From Microbacterium sp. (lineage in GTDB: Bacteria > Actinomycetota > Actinomycetes > Actinomycetales > Microbacteriaceae), in contig NZ_QFPF01000012.1 of the NCBI RefSeq assembly GCF_003248605.1, forward strand, positions 1 to 38,660: 38,660 nt of DNA, written 5' to 3'. The translations under genes were made by a program, and so were the position numbers. Positions 10,144 through 20,637 of this stretch are shown here, one piece after another. The stretch's first letter is position 1, and the number at the start of each line of letters is the position of its first letter. A model generated the notes under the pieces. The model was not told the origin of the DNA. It saw only the letters and a list, made by a program, of their open reading frames with translations, and searched no databases.

Positions 10144-11954
10144 GCACGACCGTGACCGGCACGAGCGGCGAGGACCGCTCCGATTACACGCGCGCCGAGA
10201 GCCGCGAGATCCGTCGACGCTCGCTGCGCCTGCTCGGATCGCTCATGTCGGCGGTGCGCTGGCAGCTGGTGCTCGCGGGCGCGCTGCTGGTCGTCTCGAC
10301 GGCGTTCCGCGTCGCGGGACCCGCGCTCATCGCCTACGGCATCGACACCGCACTGCCCGCGGTGGTCGACCGCATGGACTGGATGCCGACGGTCGGCGTC
10401 GTCGCGGTGTACCTGCTCACCGCGATCGCGGGGGCCGCGCTCATCGCCTGGTACGTCGTCGTCGCCGCGCGGCTCACGCAGGCGATCATGCTCGATCTGC
10501 GCAAGCGCATCTTCCTGCACACGCAGCGGCTGAGCCTCGAGTTCCACGAGTCGTACACGTCGGGTCGCATCATCTCGCGGCAGACGAGCGATCTCGACAC
10601 GATCCGCGAGCTGCTCGACGGCGGCCTCAACGAGCTGGTCTCGGGCATCCTCTACGGCGGGTTCACCCTCATCGCGCTGCTGCTGATCGACTGGCAGTCG
10701 GGTCTGATCCTCGTCGTCATGGGCATCCCGCTCATGCTGCTGATGCGGTGGTTCTACATGCGGTCGCAGCTGGTGTACCGCGAGTCGCGTGTGATCAGCG
10801 CGCAGGTCATCGTGAAGTTCGTCGAGACGATGACCGGGATCCGGGCCGTCAAGGCGTTCCGCAAGGAGACCCGCAACGACGAGGAGTTCGGCGACCTCTC
10901 GCTGAAGTACCGGGGCGTGAACATGCGCTCGATCCAGCTCTTCGGGACCTTCGAGCCGGGGCTCATGGCGATCGCCTCGGTGTCGTTGGCGCTCGTGGTC
11001 TTCTGGGGTGGGGTGCGGGTCGCCGAGGGCGGCATCGCGGTGGGCGTGCTCATCGCCGCCGTGCTGTACGTGCGCAACTTCTTCTCGCCCCTGCAGGAGG
11101 TCGCCTTCTTCCTCAACTCCTACCAGTCCGCCACGGCGGCACTCGAGAAAGTCTCGGGTGTGCTCGAGGAGGAGCCGACGGTGCCCGACCCCACCCAGCC
11201 GGTCGACCTGTGGAGCGCCCGCGGTCATGTGCGCTTCGACGACGTGCTGTTCGGCTATTCCGACGACCGCGTGATCCTCCCGGGCTTCTCGCTCGACATC
11301 CCCGCCGGCCAGACCGTCGCCCTCGTGGGGACGACGGGCGCGGGCAAGTCGACCCTCGCGAAGCTCGTCTCCCGCTTCTACGACCCCACGCGCGGCGAGG
11401 TGTCGCTCGACGGCGTCGATCTGCGCAGTCTGCACCCCAAGGACCTGCGCCGCGCGATCGTCATGGTGACGCAGGAGGCGTATCTGTTCAGCGGCACCGT
11501 CGCCGACAACATCGCGCTGGGCAAGCCCGATGCGACGCTCGACGAGATCCAGGCCGCGGCACGGGCTGTGGGGGCGGATGCTTTCATCCAGCGCCTGCCC
11601 GATGGCTACGGCACCGACGTGAACAAGCGCGGCGGACGCGTGTCGGCGGGTCAGCGGCAGCTGATCTCGTTCGCGCGCGCGTTCCTCGCCGATCCCGCCG
11701 TGCTGATCCTCGACGAGGCGACGGCGTCGCTCGACATCCCGAGCGAGCGTCAGATCCAGGACGCGCTGCAGACGCTGCTCGCCGATCGCACGGCGATCAT
11801 CATCGCGCACCGCCTGTCGACGGTCGCGATCGCCGACCGTGTGCTCGTCATGGAACATGGCCGCATCATCGAGGACGGCACGCCGGAGGACCTCATCTCG
11901 GGCACGGGGAAGTTCGCGCAGCTGCACGCGGCGTGGCGGGAATCCCTCGTCTGA
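10140..11954 (+). CDS. ABC exporter half-transporter, catalytic partner
   Basis: 604 residues, membrane domain about 35-330 and ATPase domain about 360-600. Walker A is GTTGAGKST (about 396-404), Walker [13 protein letters not shown] with the normal Glu, but the signature is altered to RVSAGQRQ instead of LSGGQ. With the upstream subunit (normal signature, Asp in Walker B) this gives one competent and one degenerate composite ATP site, the known pattern of heterodimeric type-IV exporters such as TM287/288. GTG at 10140 overlaps the upstream stop (GTGA) and GGGGGAGG lies just before it. Convergent with the following acetyltransferase gene; a stem-loop separates them. Confidence 0.93.
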   Translation: MSTTVTGTSGEDRSDYTRAESREIRRRSLRLLGSLMSAVRWQLVLAGALLVVSTAFRVAGPALIAYGIDTALPAVVDRMDWMPTVGVVAVYLLTAIAGAALIAWYVVVAARLTQAIMLDLRKRIFLHTQRLSLEFHESYTSGRIISRQTSDLDTIRELLDGGLNELVSGILYGGFTLIALLLIDWQSGLILVVMGIPLMLLMRWFYMRSQLVYRESRVISAQVIVKFVETMTGIRAVKAFRKETRNDEEFGDLSLKYRGVNMRSIQLFGTFEPGLMAIASVSLALVVFWGGVRVAEGGIAVGVLIAAVLYVRNFFSPLQEVAFFLNSYQSATAALEKVSGVLEEEPTVPDPTQPVDLWSARGHVRFDDVLFGYSDDRVILPGFSLDIPAGQTVALVGTTGAGKSTLAKLVSRFYDPTRGEVSLDGVDLRSLHPKDLRRAIVMVTQEAYLFSGTVADNIALGKPDATLDEIQAAARAVGADAFIQRLPDGYGTDVNKRGGRVSAGQRQLISFARAFLADPAVLILDEATASLDIPSERQIQDALQTLLADRTAIIIAHRLSTVAIADRVLVMEHGRIIEDGTPEDLISGTGKFAQLHAAWRESLV

Positions 11955-11990
11955 CGCGCGGCGACGCGGAGGAACGATGGGGGGCGACGA

Positions 11991-12020
11991 GGCCTCGGTG
12001 GGGGAGGGGAATCCGAGGCC
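11991..12020. terminator. Stem-loop between convergent genes
   Basis: GGCCTCGG (11991-11998) and CCGAGGCC (12013-12020) form an 8-bp perfect GC-rich stem with a 14-base loop between the ABC operon and the minus-strand acetyltransferase gene. It may serve both directions; there is no T-tract. Confidence 0.5.
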
Positions 12021-12080
12021 CCGCCGCCGGTCTCGAGCGTCGTGGCCTCTCCCCAGCCGCCACGACGAAACCGCGAGATC

Positions 12081-12533
12081 CTACAGTCGGATCTCGGCGA
12101 TGACCTCACCGTACTCGGTCTCACCGGTGGGTGTGAAGCCCACGCGGCGGAAGAAAGCCTCGGGACCCTCTTCGCCCGCCTCGTAGATCACGGTGACGAC
12201 GTCGAGGCCGCGGGCGCGCGCCTCTTCGAGCAGCCCCTCGACGGCGAACCGGCCGACACCGCGGCCCTGATCGTCGGCGTCGACGTTGATGCGCCACAGC
12301 ACCGAGCGGAAGTATTCCTCGGGGGCATCGGGGTCGAATCCCGCGCTGACGAAGCCGACGACCTCGTCACCGTCGACGACGACGCGCTGCCATGTCGTGG
12401 CCGGATCGGCGACGGTGGCGGCGATGCCGTACGACACCGGGGCGAGGAACTGTTCCTGCCCCGGCTTGAGCGAGAGATTGTTCACGGCGACGATCGTCGT
12501 CGCGGACAGTTCCACCAGTCGCAGCTCAGCCAT
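12081..12533 (-). CDS. GNAT family N-acetyltransferase
   Basis: 150 residues, a single GNAT domain. The acetyl-CoA pyrophosphate loop is visible as DQGRGVGRFAVEGLLEEARA (Q/R-x-x-G-x-G), preceded by the strand VLWRINVDA and followed by YEAGEEGPEAFFRRVGFTPTGE, the usual C-terminal Phe-Tyr/Gly-Phe region. Overall layout resembles the BltD/spermidine acetyltransferase group, but the substrate cannot be read from the sequence. I chose the ATG at 12533 (MAELRLVELS) because a minus-strand TACCCT hexamer ends 6 bases before it, which suggests a leaderless transcript; an earlier in-frame start has no signal. Single gene, convergent with the ABC operon. Confidence 0.85.
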   Translation of the reverse strand: MAELRLVELSATTIVAVNNLSLKPGQEQFLAPVSYGIAATVADPATTWQRVVVDGDEVVGFVSAGFDPDAPEEYFRSVLWRINVDADDQGRGVGRFAVEGLLEEARARGLDVVTVIYEAGEEGPEAFFRRVGFTPTGETEYGEVIAEIRL

Positions 12534-12610
12534 ACGCACAGGGTAGTGGGGTCCGGGTGCCCCCGTCACGGACGCTCGACCCGGTCACCTGCTGTTCACG
12601 GAGCGAAGTA

Positions 12611-12647
12611 TCTCGACGTCAAGAGAAAAGATGCCTTGCGATAGGCT
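12611..12647 (+). promoter_or_regulatory. Promoter region of icd with imperfect palindrome
   Basis: TAGGCT (12642-12647) is a plausible -10. About 16-30 bases upstream lies TCTCGACGTCAAGA (12611-12624), a 14-bp palindrome with one mismatched pair around GACGTC, placed where a regulator could cover the -35 region. The binding protein is unknown. Confidence 0.4.
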
Positions 12648-12677
12648 GGAATGACGACCCGAACGGAGACGACACCG

Positions 12678-14894
<2,217 letters not shown>

Positions 14895-14898
14895 CCGT

Positions 14899-14946
14899 GA
14901 ACGACGAAGGGGGTGGATGCTGCAGCATCCACCCCCTTCGTCGTTC
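14899..14946. terminator. 48-bp perfect palindrome, bidirectional terminator
   Basis: The 24-base arm running GAACGACGAAGGGGGTGGAT then GCTG is followed directly by its exact reverse complement, centred on CTGCAG at 14920-14925. It fills the space between the stops of icd (+) and the L,D-transpeptidase (-), and should fold identically from either strand. Confidence 0.85.
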
Positions 14947-14948
14947 GC

Positions 14949-16382
14949 TCAGGCGTGCACCCACACGTCGGTGCCGACGTCGGCCCACTCGTAGATCTGC
15001 TTGGCAAGGCCCGTCGGCATGCCGACGCAGCCGTGCGAGAGGGGCGTGCCCCAGATGTTGCGCCAGTACACCGCGTGGAACGCCTGGTCGCCGCTGAAGT
15101 ACATGACCCACTCGACGTCGGGCTGCAGGTAGCCGACCTCGGTGTTGCCCATGTCCTGCATGCGCACCTTGGCGTTGACGGTGAAGCGCCCCTGGTTGGT
15201 CTCCCAGCCGGGCCCGCCGCTGGAGATGAGCCAAGTGTGGATCGTGACGCCGTTCTCCTTGACGTAGAGGCGCTGCTCCGAGAGATCGACCTCGAGCAGC
15301 CGGACGACGCTGGTCGTCTCGGCCGGGGTGACCTCGACATCGAGGGCGTAGGCGGCGTCTCCGGCCGAGAGCTGCGTCGCGAACGCGGCCGCGATCCCCG
15401 CGGTCGCACCGAGCACCCGTCCGTCGGCGCCCTGCTGCTCGGTGCGCAGCTCGCGTCCCGCGTTGTTGACGACGACGACACCGTTGGTGGCGGGTCGGTC
15501 GACGGCCGCCGGCAGCGTGTCGACGACGGCCTGGATGGCGGCCTCGTCGGCGGCGATGTCGATCGTGCCCTCTTCGGGATCGGGGGTGATGCTCAGCCAC
15601 GACGCGGTCGTGTCGGGCTCGATCGGAACCGTGCGCTCGTCGCCGACGTAGAAGCCCGCCGAAGCGAGCATCGCGTTCAGCTCGCCGGCACGCTCGGTCG
15701 CGACGGTGGTCGTGATGTCGGCCTCGAGCTCGGTGAGCGCGTCGTCCATGCTCGCGGGGGCCGACGGGTCGAGGAGCAGCGCCGTGTAGGCGGCTTCGGC
15801 CTCGGCGTGATCGACGCCCAGACCGGGCTGGTCGGGGGTGACGACGTAGGTGTCGCCGGTGTCGTCATACGCGATGGAGGCATCGACCGGAGCCACCCAC
15901 TCGGCGGCGAACGCCTGCGAGAGGGAGGAGAGCGCGAGCTCGGAGTCGAGCGTGGGTGTCAGACGATCGGGGTCGGGGAACCAGCCGCCGACCTGCCACA
16001 GCGGGTTGGTCTCGAGGGCGGCGGCGGCGAGATCCTCCGCCGGGATCTGCGCGCCGAGGTCGGCACCCGTGATCGTCGCGGTGACATCGCCGGCGGTGAT
16101 CTCGACCCCCGTCTCGGCGATGGTCCGTGAGACGGTGTCGGCCGCAGCATCCACCGTCATTCCGCCGACGGGCACACCCGAGATCGTGACGCCCGGGGCG
16201 ATGAGGGTCGTTCCGAAGTACCAGCCCGCGGCCCCCAGGGCGAGGGCGGGGATGCCGATCCACAACGCGATCGGCCAGCGTCGCCGGCGCACGGGGTCGG
16301 GTGCGGGCGCCCACTCGACGCGCGGCTCGCCCTCGGGCTCGGCACCGCTCGTCGGCGACGGCGAGGTCACCAGATCCGTCAT
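14949..16382 (-). CDS. L,D-transpeptidase (YkuD domain) with N-terminal membrane anchor
   Basis: 477 residues. A cytoplasmic, acidic N-terminus is followed by RRRR and one membrane segment (about residues 38-58), then a long extracytoplasmic part. The middle region (about 65-330), with repeated beta-rich blocks such as PGVTISGVPVGGMT, looks like the putative peptidoglycan-binding domains found in this family. The C-terminal YkuD domain (about 350-477) carries the catalytic motif SHGCVGM with His450 and Cys452. It should form 3-3 cross-links or attach proteins to peptidoglycan. ATG at 16382 has a GGGGGG stretch just before it; an in-frame GTG directly upstream is less likely. Confidence 0.93.
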   Translation of the reverse strand: MTDLVTSPSPTSGAEPEGEPRVEWAPAPDPVRRRRWPIALWIGIPALALGAAGWYFGTTLIAPGVTISGVPVGGMTVDAAADTVSRTIAETGVEITAGDVTATITGADLGAQIPAEDLAAAALETNPLWQVGGWFPDPDRLTPTLDSELALSSLSQAFAAEWVAPVDASIAYDDTGDTYVVTPDQPGLGVDHAEAEAAYTALLLDPSAPASMDDALTELEADITTTVATERAGELNAMLASAGFYVGDERTVPIEPDTTASWLSITPDPEEGTIDIAADEAAIQAVVDTLPAAVDRPATNGVVVVNNAGRELRTEQQGADGRVLGATAGIAAAFATQLSAGDAAYALDVEVTPAETTSVVRLLEVDLSEQRLYVKENGVTIHTWLISSGGPGWETNQGRFTVNAKVRMQDMGNTEVGYLQPDVEWVMYFSGDQAFHAVYWRNIWGTPLSHGCVGMPTGLAKQIYEWADVGTDVWVHA

Positions 16383-16421
16383 CACGCCCCCCTGTCGCGT
16401 GCCGGTGCACGCGTCAGGTCG

Positions 16422-16427
16422 ATTGTA
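16422..16427 (-). promoter_or_regulatory. Probable -10 element (TACAAT) of the L,D-transpeptidase gene
   Basis: On the minus strand TACAAT lies about 40 bases before the ATG at 16382. TTGCCG is found 20 bases further upstream, a long spacer, so the -35 is uncertain. Confidence 0.5.
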
Positions 16428-16493
16428 GGCGACGGTATATCACGTTCCGGCAACGGTTGCGGCGCGTGCGCCGCGACGACGGCACGGACGGGT

Positions 16494-16943
16494 CTACGAG
16501 AGGCAGAGTTCCTGGAACTCGGTGAAGCTCTCCTGCAGCTCGGTGCCGACGCTCTGCAGCTCTTCGGCTTCGGCGAGATCCCCCTCGGCGACCGCGGACA
16601 TGGCATCGGCGATCGTCGAGAAGCCCGACTCGAGATCCGGCAGGAGGGCGGCGACGTCGGCGTTTCCGACCTCGGTCGATGCCTCGCCGATCGCGTCGGC
16701 TGCGGCGCGCAGCGCCTCGGCTGCGCCGGCCGGGTCTTCGGCCGAGACGTCTTGGAACTCCGAGGCCGCGGCCTCGATGGTGTCGTTGACCACCGCACAC
16801 GCGTCGGCGACGCTCTGGTCGGGGGAGGCCTGCGACCCGCCGCCGGTCGAGCCGTCGGCGCCGCCCGCGCCCCCCGCTGAACAGCCGGCCAGGCCCAGCA
16901 CGGCGATGCCCACGAGGGCGATCGCGGTGAGGTTCTTGTTCAT
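16494..16943 (-). CDS. Small secreted lipoprotein, function unknown
   Basis: 149 residues. The N-terminus MNKNLTAIALVGIAVLGLAGC is a lipoprotein signal peptide with lipobox LAGC, followed by a Gly/Ser-rich linker and then a mostly helical, acidic domain (Ala, Glu and Asp rich) ending in FTEFQELCLS; two further cysteines (in ADACAVVND and ELCLS) may form a disulphide. I recognise no enzyme motif. ATG at 16943 is chosen because AGGGGG lies about 8 bases upstream; a longer in-frame start would push the charged residues of the signal peptide inward. It is read in the same direction as the L,D-transpeptidase, 111 bases upstream of it, which only loosely suggests a cell-envelope role. Confidence 0.8.
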   Translation of the reverse strand: MNKNLTAIALVGIAVLGLAGCSAGGAGGADGSTGGGSQASPDQSVADACAVVNDTIEAAASEFQDVSAEDPAGAAEALRAAADAIGEASTEVGNADVAALLPDLESGFSTIADAMSAVAEGDLAEAEELQSVGTELQESFTEFQELCLS

Positions 16944-16967
16944 GTGGTGTTCCCCCTTCACCCGTCC

Positions 16968-16973
16968 ACCCTA
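16968..16973 (-). promoter_or_regulatory. Possible -10 element (TAGGGT) of the lipoprotein gene
   Basis: Minus-strand TAGGGT lies 24 bases before the ATG at 16943, leaving room for the AGGGGG ribosome-binding site. No clear -35. Confidence 0.35.
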
Positions 16974-17050
16974 GGTGCCACGGTGGCGCGGACGGCGCCG
17001 AGGGGTTTGGAAGGCGTCTGAACGAAAGTGGGGGAAACTCTTGCGCAATC

Positions 17051-17075
17051 TTTGTTCGTAAGGTCTACTAACAAA
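17051..17075 (+). promoter_or_regulatory. Inverted-repeat operator directly before the ROK regulator
   Basis: TTTGTTCGTA-AGGTC-TACTAACAAA: the two 10-base arms match at 9 of 10 positions, spacer 5. It ends one base before the ATG and overlaps the -10-like TAAGGT (17059-17064), ideal for autorepression. TTTGTT/AACAAA half-sites are known for ROK repressors such as Bacillus XylR. The word CTAACAAAC recurs upstream of the hexosaminidase-nagA operon. Confidence 0.75.
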
Positions 17076-17076
17076 C

Positions 17077-18258
17077 ATGCCCGCCCCGAAGACACCCCGC
17101 ACGAGCGTCCTCGACACCGCGCCGAACACGCGTTCGTTCGGCCGCGGCCGCGCCCTGCGCTCGGCGGGCAAGGTGCTGCCCGAGCAGGCGCGCGGTCACA
17201 ATCGCGCCCTCGTGCTCCAGACCCTGTTCCACGACGGCGCGATGAGCCGCGCGGACCTCTCGCGGCAGACGGGTCTCACACGCGTGACGATCAGCGACCT
17301 CGTCGCCGAGCTCATCGTCGACGGCTTCGTGATCGAGAAGGGTCCCCGCGAGGGCTCGCGCCCGGGCAAGCCGGCGATCATGCTCGACATCGACCGCGCG
17401 GCGCACCGCATCGTGGGGGTCGACCTGTCGGGCCCCGACGCGTTCCTCGGGGCCGTGCTCACTCTCGACGGCGAGATCGTCGCGCGCCGCGAGGTCGCTC
17501 GCCCCGCGACGGAGAGCACGGTGGATGCCGTCCTCGACCTCGCGCGACGCCTCATCGCCGACTCGCACGCGCCCGTGCTCGGCATCGGTGTCGGGACGCC
17601 CGGCATCGTCGACGACGAGGGGGTGGTGCTGAGCGCGCCGAACCTCGGGTGGACGGCGTTCGACCTGCGGGGCGCTCTGGAGCGGGCGCTCGATCTGCCG
17701 GTGCTGGTCGCCAACGACGCCAACGCCGCCGTGCTCGCCGAGTACACATTCGGCCGCGCGGAGGGCGACATGATGCTGATCAAGGTCGGAGCCGGCGTCG
17801 GCTCCGGCCTGCTCACCGGCGGCCAGCTCACCCGCGGCAGTCGCTATGCCGCGGGTGAGATCGGGCACGTCACGATCGGCACGGACGGCGGACCGCGCTG
17901 CGCATGCGGCAAGGTCGGCTGCCTCGAGGCGTGGCTGTCGGTGCCGTCGCTGTCGGACGCGCTCGCCGAGACGGCCGACGACGCCGCGCGCGAGCGGGTG
18001 CTGCGCGACGCGGGCGAGCGGCTCGGTATCGCCGTCGCGCCGATCGTCGGTGCGCTCGATCTGTCGGAGATCGTGCTCTCCGGCCCCGAGGAACTGCTCG
18101 ACGGACCCCTGATGCGTCAGACCGTCGAGACGCTCCGAGCCCGCACGCTCGCCGAGTTCCACGACGAGGTGCGCGTGCGACTGACCGCCTACGGCCAGGA
18201 CATCGTGCTGCGCGGCACCGCCGTCATGGTGCTGCAGGGTCGCCTCGGCGTCTCCTGA
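17077..18258 (+). CDS. ROK family transcriptional repressor, probably for amino-sugar genes
   Basis: 393 residues. The N-terminal winged helix-turn-helix (about 40-100) reads RALVLQTLFHDGAMSRADLS then RQTGLTRVTISDLVAELIVDG. The ROK domain follows (about 105-390) with GIGVGTPGIVDDEGVV, VANDANAAVLAEYTFG and the zinc motif CACGKVGCLEAW plus the preceding GH of GEIGHVTIG. The kinase phosphate loop DxGGT is changed to DLSGPD, so it is a sensor and not an enzyme. It heads the gene run binding protein-permeases-kinase-nagB, and a 25-bp inverted repeat immediately before its ATG suggests autoregulation. The ligand is inferred to be GlcNAc, GlcNAc-6-P or a related sugar. Confidence 0.93.
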   Translation: MPAPKTPRTSVLDTAPNTRSFGRGRALRSAGKVLPEQARGHNRALVLQTLFHDGAMSRADLSRQTGLTRVTISDLVAELIVDGFVIEKGPREGSRPGKPAIMLDIDRAAHRIVGVDLSGPDAFLGAVLTLDGEIVARREVARPATESTVDAVLDLARRLIADSHAPVLGIGVGTPGIVDDEGVVLSAPNLGWTAFDLRGALERALDLPVLVANDANAAVLAEYTFGRAEGDMMLIKVGAGVGSGLLTGGQLTRGSRYAAGEIGHVTIGTDGGPRCACGKVGCLEAWLSVPSLSDALAETADDAARERVLRDAGERLGIAVAPIVGALDLSEIVLSGPEELLDGPLMRQTVETLRARTLAEFHDEVRVRLTAYGQDIVLRGTAVMVLQGRLGVS

Positions 18259-18337
18259 GCCTGCCCCGACAGCATCCGGACCCCCCACCCATCCATCACC
18301 CATCCACACCCCCACCGAGAGAACACGAGGGATCACC

Positions 18338-19570
18338 ATGAAGAAGACGCTCGGAGCGCTGGCCCTGCTGGGCGGCAGCGCGCTCGTGCTGGCCGGTTGC
18401 GCGGCCGGCGGCTCCTCGGAGTCCGATGGCGCGGAGATCCGCGTCTGGCTGGTCGGCACCGACACCCCCGATGTCGCGCGAGAGTATCTGGTCGACACGT
18501 TCGAGGAGGAGAACCCGGGATCGACGCTCGTCATCGAAGAGCAGTCCTGGGAGGGCCTGGTCGACAAACTGACGACGAGCCTGTCGAGCTCGGACAGCCC
18601 CGACATCGTCGAGTTCGGCAACACCCAGGCGCCCGCCTTCACCTCGGTCGGCGCCCTGCTGGACATCTCCGACGAATACGAAGCCCTCGGCGGCGACGAC
18701 CTGCTGCCTGGCTTCGTGGAGGCGGGATCCTACGACGGCGCGTTCTACGCGGCGCCGCTGTACTCCGGAGCGCGGGTGGTCTTCGCCGACCCGGCGCTGG
18801 TCACCGCCGCCCCCGCGACGCTCGACGAGTACGTCGCCACGGCCAAGAGCCTGGCCGCGGCCAACCCCGGAAAGTCGGGCGTCTACTTCGCGGGCCAGGA
18901 CTGGTACAACGCGCTGCCCTTCATCTGGGAGAACGGCGGCGAGGTCGCCGTTGTCGACGGGGAGGGCTGGGATGCGCAGTTGAGCTCGGACGCCTCGATC
19001 GCCGGACTGCTGCAGGTGCAGGACCTGATGATGAACGCCTCGCTCGCACCCAAGGACGGCGACAACGCCGAGCCGTGGACGCCGTACTGCGAGAACCAGG
19101 CCGTGCAGTTCTCGGCGCCCAACTGGGCGCTGGGCCTTGCGAGCGCGTGCGAGACCGAGGCCCCGCCCGCCGCGCCGATGGTCTACGCGCTGCCGGGCAT
19201 CGACGGCGGCGCCGCACAGGTCTTCGCCGGCGGATCGAACATCGGCATCTCGGCGCGATCGGAGAACCCCGAGCTGGCCAAAGCCGCGCTCGAGATCATC
19301 CTGAGCGACGGGTTCCAGACGATCTACGGCGAGAACGGCCTCATCCCCGCCAAGCTCTCGCTCGCCTCGACACTGGGATCGAGCCCCGAGGCCGAGGCGT
19401 TCACCGCGGCCGCCGGCAACGCCAAGCTCACCCCCGCCTCCCCGAACTGGGCGGAGGTCGAGGCGAGCCGCGTGCTCGAGGACTTCTTCGTGCAGATCGC
19501 TCAGGGCGGCGACGTGGCGGCGCTCGCCGCCGAGGTCGACATCCAGATCGAGGAGATCCTGAACGGCTGA
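18338..19570 (+). CDS. Sugar ABC transporter substrate-binding lipoprotein
   Basis: 410 residues. Signal peptide MKKTLGALALLGGSALVLAGC with lipobox LAGC; the mature part is a family-1 (MalE-like) binding protein with EIRVWLVGTDTPDVAREYLV, FEEENPGSTLVIEEQSWEGL, and SSDSPDIVEFGNTQAPAF at the start and a typical PMVYALPGIDG, GGSNIGISARSENPELAKAA, ENGLIPAKLSL toward the end. Anchored outside the membrane, it would capture the sugar for the two permeases that follow. With nagB and a ROK kinase downstream, the likely substrate is GlcNAc or a chito-oligosaccharide, as for the actinobacterial DasA and NgcE proteins; this is context, not a residue-level proof. GAGGGA precedes the ATG. The 79-base space after the regulator has no visible promoter. 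Confidence 0.92.
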   Translation: MKKTLGALALLGGSALVLAGCAAGGSSESDGAEIRVWLVGTDTPDVAREYLVDTFEEENPGSTLVIEEQSWEGLVDKLTTSLSSSDSPDIVEFGNTQAPAFTSVGALLDISDEYEALGGDDLLPGFVEAGSYDGAFYAAPLYSGARVVFADPALVTAAPATLDEYVATAKSLAAANPGKSGVYFAGQDWYNALPFIWENGGEVAVVDGEGWDAQLSSDASIAGLLQVQDLMMNASLAPKDGDNAEPWTPYCENQAVQFSAPNWALGLASACETEAPPAAPMVYALPGIDGGAAQVFAGGSNIGISARSENPELAKAALEIILSDGFQTIYGENGLIPAKLSLASTLGSSPEAEAFTAAAGNAKLTPASPNWAEVEASRVLEDFFVQIAQGGDVAALAAEVDIQIEEILNG

Positions 19571-19650
19571 TCCGCCTCGGGCGGGCGGGTGCGTCGCGCA
19601 TGGCGCCCCGCTCGCCCGAAGCACCCGTCATCCGAACACAAGGAGTCCCC

Positions 19651-20637
19651 ATGGCGAGCGTCCGCAGCGATGCCGCTCCCGCTGTCAGCGCGATCGACGG
19701 CGAGCGGCTGATCTCCCCGGCACCCCCCGGAAGGGCGCCCCGGCGCCGGCGACGCGGCGGGTTCACCCCGTACGCGCTCCTCCTGCCCGCCCTGATCGTG
19801 CTCGCCGCGATCACGGCCTGGCCGCTCGTGCAGCTGGTCATCATGTCGTTCCAGCGCTTCGGCCGCGAGCAGGTCTTTGGCGCCCCGCCCGAGTTCGTCG
19901 GCTTCGACAACTACCTCGCGGTGCTCACCGACGACGCGTTCTGGGCGGTGCTGGGGCGCTCGCTCGCCTTCGCCGCCGTGTGCGTCGTCGTCACGATGGT
20001 GCTGGGCGTGCTGGTCGCGCTGCTCATGAAGCGGCTCGGCACGGCCCTGCGCACCCTGGTCTCGATCGGCCTGCTGCTGGCCTGGGCGATGCCGCCGCTG
20101 TCGGCGACCATCGTCTGGGGGTGGATCTTCGACACCCAGTACGGCGTGCTCAACCACGTGCTGAGCTCGTGGTTCGGGTTGCCTTTCGAGGGGCACTCGT
20201 GGCTCATCGAGCCGCTCAGCTTCTTCTTCGTCGCCGCGATCATCATCGTCTGGGGCGCGGTGCCCTTCGTCGCCTTCACGGTGTACGCCGGACTCACGCA
20301 GGTTCCCGACGAGGTCATGGAGGCCGCCCAGCTCGATGGAGCGGGCGGCGCGAAGCGGTTCTTCTTCGTGATCGTGCCCTACATCCGATCGATCCTCATC
20401 GTCGTCACGATCCTGCAGGTCATCTGGGACCTGCGCGTGTTCACCCAGATCTACGCGCTGCAGTCCATCGGCGGGCTTGCGGAGCAGACGAACACGCTGG
20501 GTGTCTACATCTACCGTGTCTCGCTCGGCTCCGGCGATTTCGGAATGGGCGGTGCGATCTCCGTGATCGTCGTGCTGCTCCTGGTGGCGATCTCGATCTT
20601 CTACGTCCGCCGCAGCATCAAGGAGGACGCGGAGTGA
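19651..20637 (+). CDS. Sugar ABC transporter permease (MalF type)
   Basis: 328 residues with a basic N-terminal tail (PRRRRRGG) and about six membrane helices beginning at YALLLPALIVLAAITAWPLV. The cytoplasmic EAA loop reads VPDEVMEAAQLDGAGGAKRF, the ATPase contact point. ATG at 19651 is chosen for the strong AAGGAG at 19640-19645 and normal family length; the open frame continues far upstream but overlaps the binding-protein gene. The stop overlaps the second permease by four bases (GTGA). It forms the channel with the next gene product. No nucleotide-binding subunit is encoded nearby, so a shared ATPase of the MsiK type, as used by several Streptomyces sugar importers, is likely. Confidence 0.93.
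   Translation: MASVRSDAAPAVSAIDGERLISPAPPGRAPRRRRRGGFTPYALLLPALIVLAAITAWPLVQLVIMSFQRFGREQVFGAPPEFVGFDNYLAVLTDDAFWAVLGRSLAFAAVCVVVTMVLGVLVALLMKRLGTALRTLVSIGLLLAWAMPPLSATIVWGWIFDTQYGVLNHVLSSWFGLPFEGHSWLIEPLSFFFVAAIIIVWGAVPFVAFTVYAGLTQVPDEVMEAAQLDGAGGAKRFFFVIVPYIRSILIVVTILQVIWDLRVFTQIYALQSIGGLAEQTNTLGVYIYRVSLGSGDFGMGGAISVIVVLLLVAISIFYVRRSIKEDAE

Noticed and set aside
7831..11927. Two long minus-strand frames (756 and 624 codons) opposite the ABC exporter genes
   Set aside because: Antisense shadows of highly GC3-biased genes; Arg/His/Glu/Gln-rich with no recognisable fold or start signals.
18397..20637. A 746-codon frame covering the binding protein and first permease
   Set aside because: The first 400 codons are an out-of-frame shadow; the real permease begins at 19651 with AAGGAG before it.
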